This document shows positions 1-7,643 of a stretch of 64,000 bases of DNA, piece after piece (position 1 is the first letter of the stretch; each line of letters opens with the position of its first letter). Source of the DNA: Sphingobium sp. JS3065 (GTDB lineage: Bacteria > Pseudomonadota > Alphaproteobacteria > Sphingomonadales > Sphingomonadaceae); assembly GCF_026427355.1 (NCBI RefSeq), contig NZ_CP102665.1, forward strand, positions 124,001 to 188,000, read 5' to 3'. Under the pieces are notes generated by a model. It had not been told where the DNA came from, did not search any database, and worked only from the letters and a program-made list of their open reading frames with translations. The position numbers and the translations under genes were made by a program.

Positions 1-360
1 GCGGCGTCCCACGAATTTTGCGAGAGCCAGCGAGCTTTCCGCCAGTCCGACAACGGGAATGTCGAGCTTCTGACGGGCAGGCCATAGCGCGCTGTCGAAA
101 AAGCAGGCGCTTACCAAGCCATCCATGCCGCCGGCGACAACGGTCTTCATATTTTCGAAGATGACGTCATCATTGTTGAACCGGTCGGACAGGTTCGCAA
201 GAAGATCAATGTCTCGCAGACCCTTGACGGCAGGATACATGTCGAACTGCGTGTCGGGCCGTTTGACCTCTCCGATAACTTTACGAATTCGCGCCATCAC
301 CTGGCTGAAATGAGGGTCGTCGATATCATAATCGACCGGAACCTGATAAGCGATCTTCAT
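1..360 (-). CDS. Asp/Glu/hydantoin racemase-like protein (partial, runs off left edge)
   Basis: The first 120 codons read from an ATG at 360; the rest lies beyond the window. The protein opens MKIAYQVPVDYDIDDPHF and reaches a segment ACFFDSALWPAR followed by LDIPVVGLAESSLALAKFVG. That pattern (small residue, Cys, Phe-Phe-Asp, then a LDIPVVG strand) is what Asp/Glu and hydantoin racemases show around their first catalytic Cys. Members racemise or isomerise amino-acid-like or maleate-like acids; the substrate cannot be read here. It is the last visible gene of a minus-strand group with the SDR at 405-1163, 44 bases upstream. The family call is fairly firm, the reaction is not. Confidence 0.7.
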   Translation of the reverse strand, partial: MKIAYQVPVDYDIDDPHFSQVMARIRKVIGEVKRPDTQFDMYPAVKGLRDIDLLANLSDRFNNDDVIFENMKTVVAGGMDGLVSACFFDSALWPARQKLDIPVVGLAESSLALAKFVGRR

Positions 361-404
361 TGTTCAATCCCTTATTTCATGAATATCGTTGACGGTGACT
401 TGAA

Positions 405-1163
405 TCAGTGCATGTGCAGCCCGCCGTTGATGTCGAGCGTGGTGCCTGTGACATAGGATGCGTCCTGTGAAACGAGAAAGGAGACGCCTGCCGCGATTTC
501 CCGCGGATCGGCGAACCGCCCCATCGGCGTACCCTTGGCCAGCGCCGCGCGCGCTTCCTCGCTCGTCATCTTGAAAAATACGGGCGTGCCCACCGCGCCG
601 GGCGACACCGCGTTGACGGTGATGTCGTGCGCTGCAAGCTCATACGCGGCCACGCGCGTCAGCCCCAGTACGGCCGCCTTGGTGGCGGCATAGGCTACGC
701 CTGTGGGGTCGCCCGCCTGCTGTCCCGACCCGGAGGCAAAGGTGACGATCCGTGTATGGGGCAGGGGGTTCGCCAGCCGCTGGGCCGCGAACTTTCGTAC
801 GCAAAAGAATGTACCGGTGATGTTGAGCGCAAAGGTCTTGTCCCAGATCGCCGTCGGGAACTGGGCGATGTTCGGAACGTTCGCGGGGTCCACGAAAATC
901 GCGCCTGCAACCACCACCAATATGGCCGCGGGAGATAATTCCTCGATGCGGTCCATGAGCGATTCAACCTGCGCCTCTTCGGTGACATCGGTCGCGAAGG
1001 CTTGATGGCCATCGCCTGGCAGCGCGTGGACCAGATCCCGCGCGCTTCCATGGTCCAGGTCCGCCAGCATGATCTTGTAGCCATCTGCTGCCAGCCGCTC
1101 GCAAACGCTTTTGCCGATGCCGTTAGCGCCGCCGATTATGATCGCCGTCCTTGTTACTGTCAC
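405..1163 (-). CDS. short-chain dehydrogenase/reductase (SDR)
   Basis: A classical SDR of about 252 residues. It has the nucleotide-binding GGANGIG near the N terminus, the catalytic Ser in TFASGSG, YAATK as the Tyr-x3-Lys pair and the C-terminal DINGG. It would oxidise an alcohol or reduce a ketone with NAD(P). I start it at the GTG at 1163 because GGAG (plus-strand CTCC at 1171-1174) lies seven bases upstream; the frame also opens at a GTG at 1178 without a ribosome site. Odd: the usual NNAG after strand 4 reads VVAG. It sits between the racemase-like gene and the VOC gene on the same strand. Family sure, substrate unknown. Confidence 0.88.
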   Translation of the reverse strand: MTVTRTAIIIGGANGIGKSVCERLAADGYKIMLADLDHGSARDLVHALPGDGHQAFATDVTEEAQVESLMDRIEELSPAAILVVVAGAIFVDPANVPNIAQFPTAIWDKTFALNITGTFFCVRKFAAQRLANPLPHTRIVTFASGSGQQAGDPTGVAYAATKAAVLGLTRVAAYELAAHDITVNAVSPGAVGTPVFFKMTSEEARAALAKGTPMGRFADPREIAAGVSFLVSQDASYVTGTTLDINGGLHMH

Positions 1164-1259
1164 TCTACAACTCCGCACAGGCGATAAGAAGCATCAACAG
1201 CTTGGTCGCCATTCCACAAAGGCAGACGGCAAGAAGACTGTGGAAGTCCTCCGCAATCT

Positions 1260-1296
1260 AAAAAGCCCCACGCCGCGCCGGGATATGGGCGGCGCA
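1260..1296 (-). terminator. possible intrinsic terminator downstream of the VOC gene
   Basis: Read on the minus strand, a GC-rich imperfect hairpin (GCCGC against GCGGC with extra inner pairs) is followed by GGGGC and five T (plus-strand A run at 1260-1264). It lies between the VOC gene and the SDR it would otherwise run into. The stem has a bulge, so the call is tentative. Confidence 0.4.
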
Positions 1297-1341
1297 GGGC
1301 CGGGGGAGGAGCACGCACCGCTGCTCTCCCGCAATTTCAGC

Positions 1342-1812
1342 TCAAAGGCCGAAGGCGGCTTTCCAGCCCTCTACCGTAACACTACGTTCAAGCCGGGCCG
1401 TCTCGACAGGATCGGTCAGTTCGAGGAGAAATTTGCCCTCTACCCACAGTTCAAGAACGCTGAATCCGTCTTCTCCGGGGATACGGACGCTGGGATATGC
1501 GGGCCAACCCACTTCCTTGGCGATTTCCAGTATCTCTTCTTTCGGCATATCGACACAAATGCCGATGTGAACTTCTGAGTGGCGGGTAGGGGATTCCGCA
1601 CGCGCGCCAAGGATCACTTCGTCGTTGTCGGGGATCAGGACGGTCCCCCGGGGCGTGCATTCGAGTTGTAGCGACTGGTCTTTCGACCACGCCATCCACG
1701 CATCCGGCCCACCCGGCGGAAAGCGCGTCAGTTCACCTCCAAAGATGCGGCTAAGCGTTTCTGCCGCCTTCTTCGGATCATCGGCCGGTATCGAGCAATG
1801 CTGAAATTTCAT
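1342..1812 (-). CDS. VOC (glyoxalase/bleomycin-resistance fold) protein
   Basis: About 156 residues from the ATG at 1812, which has AAGGAG eight to nine bases upstream; the open frame continues upstream to 2001 but that part has no ribosome site. The start MKFQHCSIPADDPKKAAETL and a later SEVHIGICVDM are typical of VOC-fold proteins, with His residues that could bind a metal. It is about half the length of a classical extradiol dioxygenase, so it is more likely a lyase, isomerase or binding protein. A hairpin at 1260-1296 may end its transcript. The fold is fairly sure, the function unknown. Confidence 0.72.
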   Translation of the reverse strand: MKFQHCSIPADDPKKAAETLSRIFGGELTRFPPGGPDAWMAWSKDQSLQLECTPRGTVLIPDNDEVILGARAESPTRHSEVHIGICVDMPKEEILEIAKEVGWPAYPSVRIPGEDGFSVLELWVEGKFLLELTDPVETARLERSVTVEGWKAAFGL

Positions 1813-2042
1813 AATCCCACTCCTTGCACTGGTAATTGGCGCTTGCTCAAACCTGACATTGGTCGGAACCGCGTTAATTCCACTATATGAACATGTTCTT
1901 ATAAATGCACCAATCAAGGCCTCGCTGTCAAGGGCGGCGCCACGATCGTCAGTCTCGGGATGTTCACCCTTTTTGTCCAGGAAACCCCGGCGAACGCGCA
2001 TATCCGGTCGAGGGCTGAAGCCGGTCCGAACATGCCTGCGCG

Positions 2043-2780
2043 TCAGGATATTTTGTACAGACCGCCGTCGACCACGATCGATTGTCCTGTGATGAACCCT
2101 GCATCTTCTCCCGCAAGGAAGGCTACCGGTGCCGCTATGTCTTCGGGCTGGGCAAAGCGCTTGATCGCCTGCATCTGCCAGCCTCCCGTCTTGCGATCCA
2201 GGGGCATGCCAGCCGTACCCGGCGTTTCGGTCAAAGCCGGAAGAACGGCGTTCACCGTGATGCCGTCAGCCGCAACCTCATTGGCCAGCCCACGCACAAA
2301 GCCGATCACGCCCATCTTGCTCGCTATATAATGGCTCAGCCCCAGCGCGACCAAGCCGATCGAATTGGACGAGATGTTGATGAAGCGTCCCCAACGATGC
2401 CGACGCATGAGTGGCAGGAATGCCTTCGCGCTGTAAAAGTGGGAATCAAGATTGACTGACATCGTCTTTTGCCAAAGCGCTTCGTCGACTTCATCGATGC
2501 TGGCAATAGGATAGATCCCCGCGTTGTTGACGACGATATCCGCGCGCCCATAGGCCGTGTCCATCACTTCAGCGAGTTCGCGCCATTGATCATAGTTTGA
2601 TACATCCAATGTTCGTATCAAGGACTCGCCGCCGATCAACGCCGCCGTTTCCGTCGACGGTTCCAGGTCCGCCAGGACGACAGTGGCTCCATGCGCCGAA
2701 AGTTTAACGGCAATTGCACGGCCGATCCCCTGGGCAGCGCCCGTGACGACGGCGATTTTTCCAGCGAGACTCTGTTCCAT
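2043..2780 (-). CDS. SDR family oxidoreductase (FabG-like)
   Basis: A 245-residue classical SDR with TGAAQGIG in the cofactor loop (about residues 14-21), NNAG in the middle, Ser in NISSNS, YIASK as the active-site Tyr-x3-Lys, and VDGG at the C terminus. It probably acts on a hydroxyl or keto group of a pathway intermediate using NAD(P). The ATG at 2780 is preceded by GAAAGGAGAAG, a strong ribosome site. It is divergent from the NTF2-fold genes at 3127, with a 346-base shared control region. The product is certain as a family, not as a reaction. Confidence 0.92.
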   Translation of the reverse strand: MEQSLAGKIAVVTGAAQGIGRAIAVKLSAHGATVVLADLEPSTETAALIGGESLIRTLDVSNYDQWRELAEVMDTAYGRADIVVNNAGIYPIASIDEVDEALWQKTMSVNLDSHFYSAKAFLPLMRRHRWGRFINISSNSIGLVALGLSHYIASKMGVIGFVRGLANEVAADGITVNAVLPALTETPGTAGMPLDRKTGGWQMQAIKRFAQPEDIAAPVAFLAGEDAGFITGQSIVVDGGLYKIS

Positions 2781-2812
2781 ATCTTCTCCTTTCTTGAGTG
2801 CGTTTGCGCGCG

Positions 2813-2824
2813 ATCAAATTTGAT
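2813..2824. promoter_or_regulatory. 12-bp perfect palindrome in divergent control region
   Basis: ATCAAATTTGAT is a perfect inverted repeat 32 bases upstream of the SDR start at 2780. Its position between two divergent genes fits an operator. No regulator can be assigned. Confidence 0.35.
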
Positions 2825-2994
2825 GGCGGTGCGATAAATGCGATGCCTGTCTGAGCTCCTTGTGAAGGCAGCGTGGTGGAGGTCGAAATCCCCGCATGGA
2901 GCCAATATAAGGACTATATGCTAGCGAAACGCCTCCATATGACCGCTCTGACCACGGCGTGCCGCATCCTGCCAATCGTCGCTATCGGGCAGAC

Positions 2995-3024
2995 TTGACA
3001 CACCCTTCACGCCATGTCCATAAA
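2995..3024 (+). promoter_or_regulatory. candidate sigma70 promoter for the NTF2-fold gene pair
   Basis: A consensus TTGACA at 2995-3000 is followed after 18 bases by CATAAA at 3019-3024. A start near 3031 would give a leader of about 95 bases before the ATG at 3127. The -35 is perfect, the -10 only fair. Confidence 0.45.
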
Positions 3025-3042
3025 CACAAACTCGTTTTCAAT

Positions 3043-3056
3043 ACAGAATATTCTGT
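3043..3056. promoter_or_regulatory. 14-bp perfect palindrome just downstream of the candidate promoter
   Basis: ACAGAATATTCTGT is a perfect inverted repeat. It falls about 12 bases after the predicted transcription start, where a bound repressor would block transcription. Its AGAATATT core also occurs in the palindrome at 6382-6400 beside the TetR gene, so the same regulator might act at both. Confidence 0.45.
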
Positions 3057-3126
3057 TGGCTGTCGCAACGGCTATGGCTCAAGCGGGAGGCTGTACGGGA
3101 ACGCATTGGGAGAGGATCTGAAAGAT

Positions 3127-3570
3127 ATGGCCTTGGCGCGTGAAACCATGAGTGAGGCGGTAGACCGGCATTATAGAGCCGAAAATTCTTTCGATCTGGA
3201 CGGGGTGATATCGACACTTCATCCGAGCGCGACATGCGCGTTACAGACCTTTGCACTGCGCATCTCCGTCATGGAAACGATCGCAGAACTGCATCGCCGA
3301 ATGTTTGCGCTGTTTGCCGGGAGGGTGTCCGAGCCGACAAAAAGAAATGAATGGTACAAGGAGGGGGGACTTAGCGCCGAGTGGGAATACACATTGACGC
3401 AAGCGTCCGGAACGCAGGTCAGGGCCAAGAGGGTCACGCTATTCGAATTTACGGACGGGCTTATCCTGTCGAAACGATTGTTCATGGACGGGGCATATTC
3501 GGATTTGCTGCGAGAGGCTCTTGGCAGCGATTTTCTGGCGCTGCCTGGCGTGGAAAAGCTGGGCAAGTAG
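3127..3570 (+). CDS. NTF2/SnoaL-like fold protein
   Basis: About 147 residues from the ATG at 3127; GGGAGAGG lies about 14 bases upstream, and MSEAVDRHY at 3148 is an alternative start. The open frame reaches back to 2959, but the promoter sits inside that part. An N-terminal helix (ETMSEAVDRHYRAENSFDLDGVISTLHP), a strand bearing EWEYTLTQASG and an FxDG-type turn suggest the cone-shaped NTF2 fold used by SnoaL cyclases, ketosteroid isomerase-like enzymes and small dehydratases. The next gene, 63 bases on, has the same fold, so the two may form a heteromer. No catalytic residues can be assigned. Confidence 0.72.
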   Translation: MALARETMSEAVDRHYRAENSFDLDGVISTLHPSATCALQTFALRISVMETIAELHRRMFALFAGRVSEPTKRNEWYKEGGLSAEWEYTLTQASGTQVRAKRVTLFEFTDGLILSKRLFMDGAYSDLLREALGSDFLALPGVEKLGK

Positions 3571-3633
3571 AATTGCTCGAAATGTAACCCGATCGTTTCA
3601 TTTGGATCTGGCATGAACTCGTGGAGGTGACAG

Positions 3634-4095
3634 ATGGGAAATCATCTGACTAAAGAGCAGATGCTCGAGATTTTGTTGCGGCACGACGCCGCTGAGGGAA
3701 GGGGTGACCTGGATGCCGTTATGGCGACCGTCTCGTCCAACCCATTTTACGAGTTCCACCCCGCCGGGATTACTCTTGATACGTTCGACGCTGTCAGGGA
3801 ACTCTATCGCGCGGCATTGCCCGGCTATGTCCCGCTGCTCGCCAGTGCAAAGCAGCTTGATTTCTGGTATAACGACACCAGTTGCGCGGCAGAATTCGAG
3901 TTTTTGGTCCCGCTCGAATCGGGTGAGTTCCATCGCGCGCAGCTTTTCGTCATAATCGAGTTCGACGGCGAGCTTCTTCAGGCTGAGCGCGGCTATATCG
4001 ATTTTATCTTCGAGAAGCATCATACAGCGGTCCTTGGTGCGGAATTGCTGAAGTTTCCGGGCGTTCGCGTGATCAATGCAGCCACCAGCAATTAA
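3634..4095 (+). CDS. NTF2/SnoaL-like fold protein
   Basis: A 153-residue protein with a strong ribosome site (GGAGGTGACAG before ATG 3634). The start LTKEQMLEILLRHDAAEGRGDLDAVM is the usual N-terminal helix pair of NTF2-like proteins (x-H-D-x-A-E-x-x-x-D-x-D-A), and the C-terminal half is strand-rich. It resembles its neighbour at 3127 in fold and length but not closely in sequence. The likely role is a small isomerase, cyclase or dehydratase acting on a ring compound made by the nearby dehydrogenases. The function is inferred from fold and neighbours only. Confidence 0.75.
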   Translation: MGNHLTKEQMLEILLRHDAAEGRGDLDAVMATVSSNPFYEFHPAGITLDTFDAVRELYRAALPGYVPLLASAKQLDFWYNDTSCAAEFEFLVPLESGEFHRAQLFVIIEFDGELLQAERGYIDFIFEKHHTAVLGAELLKFPGVRVINAATSN

Positions 4096-4234
4096 ATAAG
4101 CGCGACGTCCAGTACCGGCGTGATCGCAGTGAAGCGGCATCGGAGATTGCCGCATTTGATCGGCGTAGAGCCTGCCGCCCGCGACGACTGGCCTAGATTC
4201 GCCCTATTGGACCCGTAAATCAAAGGAGTATTCC

Positions 4235-5275
4235 ATGCCCAGTTCGCCAGCCGCCAATAGCCCTTCGAGCACGAACCGCACGGCGCGCGCCCTCTGGTTC
4301 GAGGCGAAACGCGTTGCGGCGTTAAGGACTGAACCACTGCTCGCGCCGACCGCCACTCAGATACAAGTGCGTGCCTTGCACTCGCTGGTGAGCGCCGGCA
4401 CCGAACTCAGCCTCTATACGGGCAAAGGCGATCTACCGATTGAAATGATCCCCACCAACGAGGGAACCCGGCCTTTTCCGATCAAGTTCGGCTATCAGGT
4501 GGTCGGCGAAGTCATTGAGGCCGGTTCCGCGACGGACTTCGCCGTCGGAGACCTAGTTTACACAATGCAGCCGCATCAGGATTTGTTCAATATCGAGGCG
4601 GTCACTCCGTTCGTCACCAGAATACCGAAAGGCTCCGATCCTTTAAGAGCAGCTTTTTATGGCTTGTTCCTGGTGGCAATGCACAGTTTCCTGGAATGTC
4701 CGGTCCGGCCCGGCGAATGCGTGGCTGTGTCGGGCCTGGGCATAATAGGTCAGCTCGCCGCGTTCATTGCGCGTCGATCGGCGGGCAAGCTGGTTCTCGT
4801 CGCTCCACCGGGCGTGAAGACAGATATTGCGGAGTGGATCGGCGCTGACGCCATCGTCTCTCCCGAAGACGCGGCCGAGGCGATTGCCCAGTGCAGTGAC
4901 GGCCGCGGCGCCGACCTGTATGTCGAGACGAGCGGAGCACCCGCAGCTTTGCAGACGGCGATCGAAAACACATGTGTTCTTGGGACAATCGCCGTTCCCG
5001 CCTGGTACGGATCAGGAAGCGTCAACCTGTCCCTGTCGTCGGAATTTCACCTGCGGAGCCAGAAATTGGTAAGTATACAGGTTCTCCACGTCGATACCGG
5101 CCGGGATTGGAGTTGGGCGCGACGAATGGCGGTCGCCGATCTTTTCCTGAAGCAGATCGATATCGAGACGCTTATCACGCATCGTTTCCCGTTCAGCGAG
5201 GCGCCCGAAGCATATAAGCTCCTTGATGAACAGGCATCGACAGCGCTCGGCGTCATTTTGGATTACCGCATCTAA
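4235..5275 (+). CDS. medium-chain dehydrogenase/reductase (MDR), apparently zinc-less
   Basis: A 346-residue MDR with a clear ribosome site (AAAGGAGTATTCC before ATG 4235). The N-terminal GroES-like half has LVSAGTELSLY and FGYQVVGEV; the Rossmann half has VSGLGIIGQLAAF near residue 170 and ends in the usual SEAPEAYKLL. Where zinc alcohol dehydrogenases have CGICxSD and GHE, this protein has LVSAGTE and GYQ, so it lacks both the catalytic Cys and the His-Glu pair. That resembles the BchC-like branch of the family. It should move hydride on a ring or side-chain alcohol with NAD(P). It is convergent with the hydrolase at 5432 across a strong hairpin. Confidence 0.85.
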   Translation: MPSSPAANSPSSTNRTARALWFEAKRVAALRTEPLLAPTATQIQVRALHSLVSAGTELSLYTGKGDLPIEMIPTNEGTRPFPIKFGYQVVGEVIEAGSATDFAVGDLVYTMQPHQDLFNIEAVTPFVTRIPKGSDPLRAAFYGLFLVAMHSFLECPVRPGECVAVSGLGIIGQLAAFIARRSAGKLVLVAPPGVKTDIAEWIGADAIVSPEDAAEAIAQCSDGRGADLYVETSGAPAALQTAIENTCVLGTIAVPAWYGSGSVNLSLSSEFHLRSQKLVSIQVLHVDTGRDWSWARRMAVADLFLKQIDIETLITHRFPFSEAPEAYKLLDEQASTALGVILDYRI

Positions 5276-5308
5276 CGGGCGCTGATGGGGCAGGGGCTTT
5301 CCTCCGTG

Positions 5309-5339
5309 TTCACGGCCTAAGCGGGACTTAGGCCGTGAA
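5309..5339. terminator. 13-bp perfect hairpin between convergent genes
   Basis: TTCACGGCCTAAG (5309-5321) and CTTAGGCCGTGAA (5327-5339) pair perfectly around the five-base loop CGGGA. It lies between a plus gene ending at 5275 and a minus gene ending at 5432, where a bidirectional terminator is expected. It has no long T run on either side, so termination may be weak or Rho-assisted. Confidence 0.65.
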
Positions 5340-5431
5340 TGTCAGAGGAAGGCAGGGCTTTTTGCTGCGACGTGCGGAAGCCAGAAGAGGTCAGTGCCGT
5401 CGGTCATCCGTCGGCGCTGAACATCTGTTTG

Positions 5432-6271
5432 TCAGGCGGCAACCCTCGACAAGAAATCCAGTATCACCTCATTCACTTCGTCGGGACGCTCGATGTGCGG
5501 GCAATGGCCGGTTCCATGCACGACGTGCAGTTCGGAGGTGGGGATTTTATCCGCAAGTTCCCTTTCCCAGCCCGGAAGACGAAGTCTATCTTCGTCGCCG
5601 GCAATGATCAGGGTGGGCATATTGAGGTTCTCATAGGGTGTGTCATCCGCGCGACCGAAAAACTCCCGAACTGGAACCGTCGGATTTTTGAAGCGGGCTG
5701 CCGCGATGGTTTCCCAGGCGCCGGGCCGGAGGCTCAATTCCACCCTTCGCCGTAGATATTCGGGGTCCTCGCTCCACTTGGGATCATTGAACATCGCCCG
5801 CAGCATCGATTTCATGCTCTCCGTCGTGCCGTCATAACTCATCATCGCGCGGCGATGTTCGTTATCAGGATTGAACCCGCCACCCGCGATCAAGGTCAAT
5901 GAACTTATGCGATAAGCGCCTGGATCGCTGGCAACCGTCCGGGAGAAGAGGCCCGCACCCATCGAGTTGCCGATGACGTGGCTTTCTTCCAGTTCCATGA
6001 TTTGCATGAAACGACGCATATGCGTCATCATTCGTGCCTGCCCACCGCCGAAATCATATAATTTGTCTGTCTCGCCATAGCCAAGCCAGTCGGGCGCAAT
6101 CACTCTGTAATGCTCCGCGAGCCGGGAAAGCGTGAATTCCCAGCTTAGCTCCGCACAAGCCCCGAACTCACCGCTATGCAGCAAGAGTACCGGCAGCCCT
6201 CTGCCCTCATCGAAATAATGTGTGCGGATACCGTCGATGTGCACAAATTTGCTGCTAAAGGTCACTGCCAT
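5432..6271 (-). CDS. alpha/beta hydrolase, meta-cleavage-product hydrolase type
   Basis: About 279 residues. The nucleophile elbow is GNSMGA, an acid follows in GDEDRLR and the catalytic His is in GTGHCPHIERP near the C terminus; PVLLLHSGEFGACAE supplies the oxyanion-hole strand. Layout and length match the MhpC/BphD group that splits carbon-carbon bonds of ring-fission products, though ester hydrolysis is possible. The start is uncertain: ATGs occur at 6295, 6289 and 6271 and a GTG at 6265; the only GGGAG lies just before 6271, and 6295 lies inside an inverted repeat, so I take 6271. It is divergent from a TetR gene that probably controls it. Confidence 0.85.
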   Translation of the reverse strand: MAVTFSSKFVHIDGIRTHYFDEGRGLPVLLLHSGEFGACAELSWEFTLSRLAEHYRVIAPDWLGYGETDKLYDFGGGQARMMTHMRRFMQIMELEESHVIGNSMGAGLFSRTVASDPGAYRISSLTLIAGGGFNPDNEHRRAMMSYDGTTESMKSMLRAMFNDPKWSEDPEYLRRRVELSLRPGAWETIAAARFKNPTVPVREFFGRADDTPYENLNMPTLIIAGDEDRLRLPGWERELADKIPTSELHVVHGTGHCPHIERPDEVNEVILDFLSRVAA

Positions 6272-6289
6272 CTCCCAACTATTCTTCAT

Positions 6290-6310
6290 CACCATATGTC
6301 AGCTATGGTG
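6290..6310. promoter_or_regulatory. inverted repeat CACCATA-N7-TATGGTG
   Basis: Seven-base arms at 6290-6296 and 6304-6310 form an inverted repeat at the 5' end of the hydrolase gene. The same CACCATAT word recurs in the larger repeat at 6417-6449, so a dimeric regulator may bind both. Confidence 0.45.
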
Positions 6311-6381
6311 GCAGATTGAGGTACCGTCGAAGGAGGCGCGCCCCTGATGGTATTGGGACCGATAGCCCGACGTGGCCCTGC

Positions 6382-6400
6382 TGCACAAGAATATTGTGCA
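6382..6400. promoter_or_regulatory. 19-bp palindrome, likely TetR-type operator
   Basis: TGCACAA (6382-6388) and TTGTGCA (6394-6400) flank GAATA. Length, symmetry and placement between the hydrolase and the TetR gene fit the operator of that regulator. The core resembles the palindrome at 3043-3056. Confidence 0.6.
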
Positions 6401-6416
6401 TGGATAGAACTATGTT

Positions 6417-6449
6417 CACCATATGGCACAAAATTTTTCGCATATGGTG
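6417..6449. promoter_or_regulatory. inverted repeat CACCATATG-N15-CATATGGTG
   Basis: Nine-base perfect arms at 6417-6425 and 6441-6449 are separated by an AT-rich 15-base spacer. Together with 6290-6310 this gives four copies of the half-site in one 160-base control region. Confidence 0.5.
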
Positions 6450-6489
6450 ACGGGGGGTGCGGGCTGGGCCAGGGCAAGCCACCCGCTTC

Positions 6490-6518
6490 TTGTCAAGAGA
6501 ATATGTACTTGATAGTAC
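6490..6518 (+). promoter_or_regulatory. candidate promoter giving a leaderless TetR mRNA
   Basis: TTGTCA (6490-6495), 17 bases, then TAGTAC (6513-6518). The expected start falls at about 6525, the A of the TetR ATG, and no Shine-Dalgarno precedes that ATG. Both facts fit a leaderless transcript. The -10 match is weak. Confidence 0.35.
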
Positions 6519-6524
6519 GCCCGA

Positions 6525-7163
6525 ATGTCTGAACCGAATGTACGCGCTGGCCGACGAGAACAACTTCGTCTTGAACGGCGGCAAAACATCGTTGATGCGG
6601 CATCCAAATCCTTCCTGGAAAACGGCTATGCCGGCACCTCGATGTCCGGGCTTTTGAACACGATAGGCGGCTCGAAGGCCACGCTCTGGAGCTATTTTCG
6701 GTCCAAGGAAGAGTTGTTCGCGGCCATATTGGAACCTGCAATTTCATCGATGCGGGTGGATGTAAGCCATACTCTCGATTCACGCGATTCGCTCGAAGCG
6801 GGCGTGGCTGACTTTTGCCGCCGTTTCATGCAGGCGAATGAACCGCCTGAGGCGCTCGGGTTATGGCGACTGATCGCGGCGGAGAGCGGCCGCTTCCCGG
6901 AGGTGGGACGGATTTTCCGCGAGCATGTGGTGTCTGTCACGGAGGACGAACTGGCAACCTACTTCAAACGCGGCGTCGAAAGCGGCATCCTGCGCGAGGA
7001 AGACTGCCACAGCATGGCGCGGGTCTTGCTCTCACTGTGCATCAGCCGCCTTGACCGGAAGCTTTGGAGTGACCCCACCGCCGGGCCGCTACTTTCGGTT
7101 GAGGCTGAGGCGGACTGGGTCACCTCCATCTTCCTGCGCGCTTTTGCCACACAGAATGATTGA
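6525..7163 (+). CDS. TetR/AcrR family transcriptional regulator
   Basis: A 212-residue protein with an N-terminal TetR DNA-binding domain (about residues 18-65): RQNIVDAASKSFLENGYAG, then the helix-turn-helix in MSGLLNTIGGSKATLWSYF, ending FRSKEELF. The C-terminal half is the all-helical ligand-binding and dimer domain (FCRRFMQANEPPEALGLWRLI). It probably represses the divergent hydrolase and itself through the palindromes at 6290-6449, and is released by a pathway metabolite. No ribosome site is visible before the ATG, so translation may be leaderless. The family is certain; target and ligand are inferred. Confidence 0.93.
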   Translation: MSEPNVRAGRREQLRLERRQNIVDAASKSFLENGYAGTSMSGLLNTIGGSKATLWSYFRSKEELFAAILEPAISSMRVDVSHTLDSRDSLEAGVADFCRRFMQANEPPEALGLWRLIAAESGRFPEVGRIFREHVVSVTEDELATYFKRGVESGILREEDCHSMARVLLSLCISRLDRKLWSDPTAGPLLSVEAEADWVTSIFLRAFATQND

Positions 7164-7643
7164 GACTGGCGTTTCAGCTACCTGATCGCGCCATGCGGCT
7201 CTGTGCCCAAAAATAATGCGTCAAACCTCCGGTCTCAGGAGCCAGCAGATGCGCACGCGGTATGGATGGTCCGGCATCGGGCGAGCCGCCGAGATTAAGG
7301 TCATTCCGACGTGGCGCAGTTGATTGGACGGAGCGGTTCACCGGTTACCGGTTGATTATCGCTCCACAAATATGCCCATGGCGTCGAACCGTCCTGCTAG
7401 ACATTATCGCGTGATTGCTCTGCAAATCGGGGGTTGCCAAGGAAGGGGTGGAGAAATTCGACATGGCTGAGGATGATGGCTGCGGTCCCGGCGAATGCCG
7501 AGCTTGAACGAAATTGCGCTCGCCGGGCCATTGGTTCGCAACCAATCCACCGCAGCCATAACCCATTCAGAAGATTTGCGACCTCAACCGAGTGCGGACG
7601 CCGACTGGAGTCATGCCTCCCGCACCGCGGCCGACCTCATGCG
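7164..7643. other. 480-base stretch without a recognisable gene
   Basis: This lies between the 3' ends of the TetR gene (plus) and the Rieske gene (minus). The longest open frame (73 codons, minus, 7345-7566) has no ribosome site and an odd composition, and I recognise no family in any frame. A short ACCGGTTACCGGT repeat lies near 7340. It may be the scar of an old insertion, but no transposase motif or terminal repeat is visible. Confidence 0.5.

Noticed and set aside
1342-1812. Classical VOC extradiol dioxygenase
   Set aside because: About 156 residues is half the length of those enzymes and the typical metal-ligand pattern is not complete.
7345-7566. 73-codon minus-strand frame in the gap after the TetR gene
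   Set aside because: No ribosome site, odd composition and no family recognised; kept only as an unassigned region.
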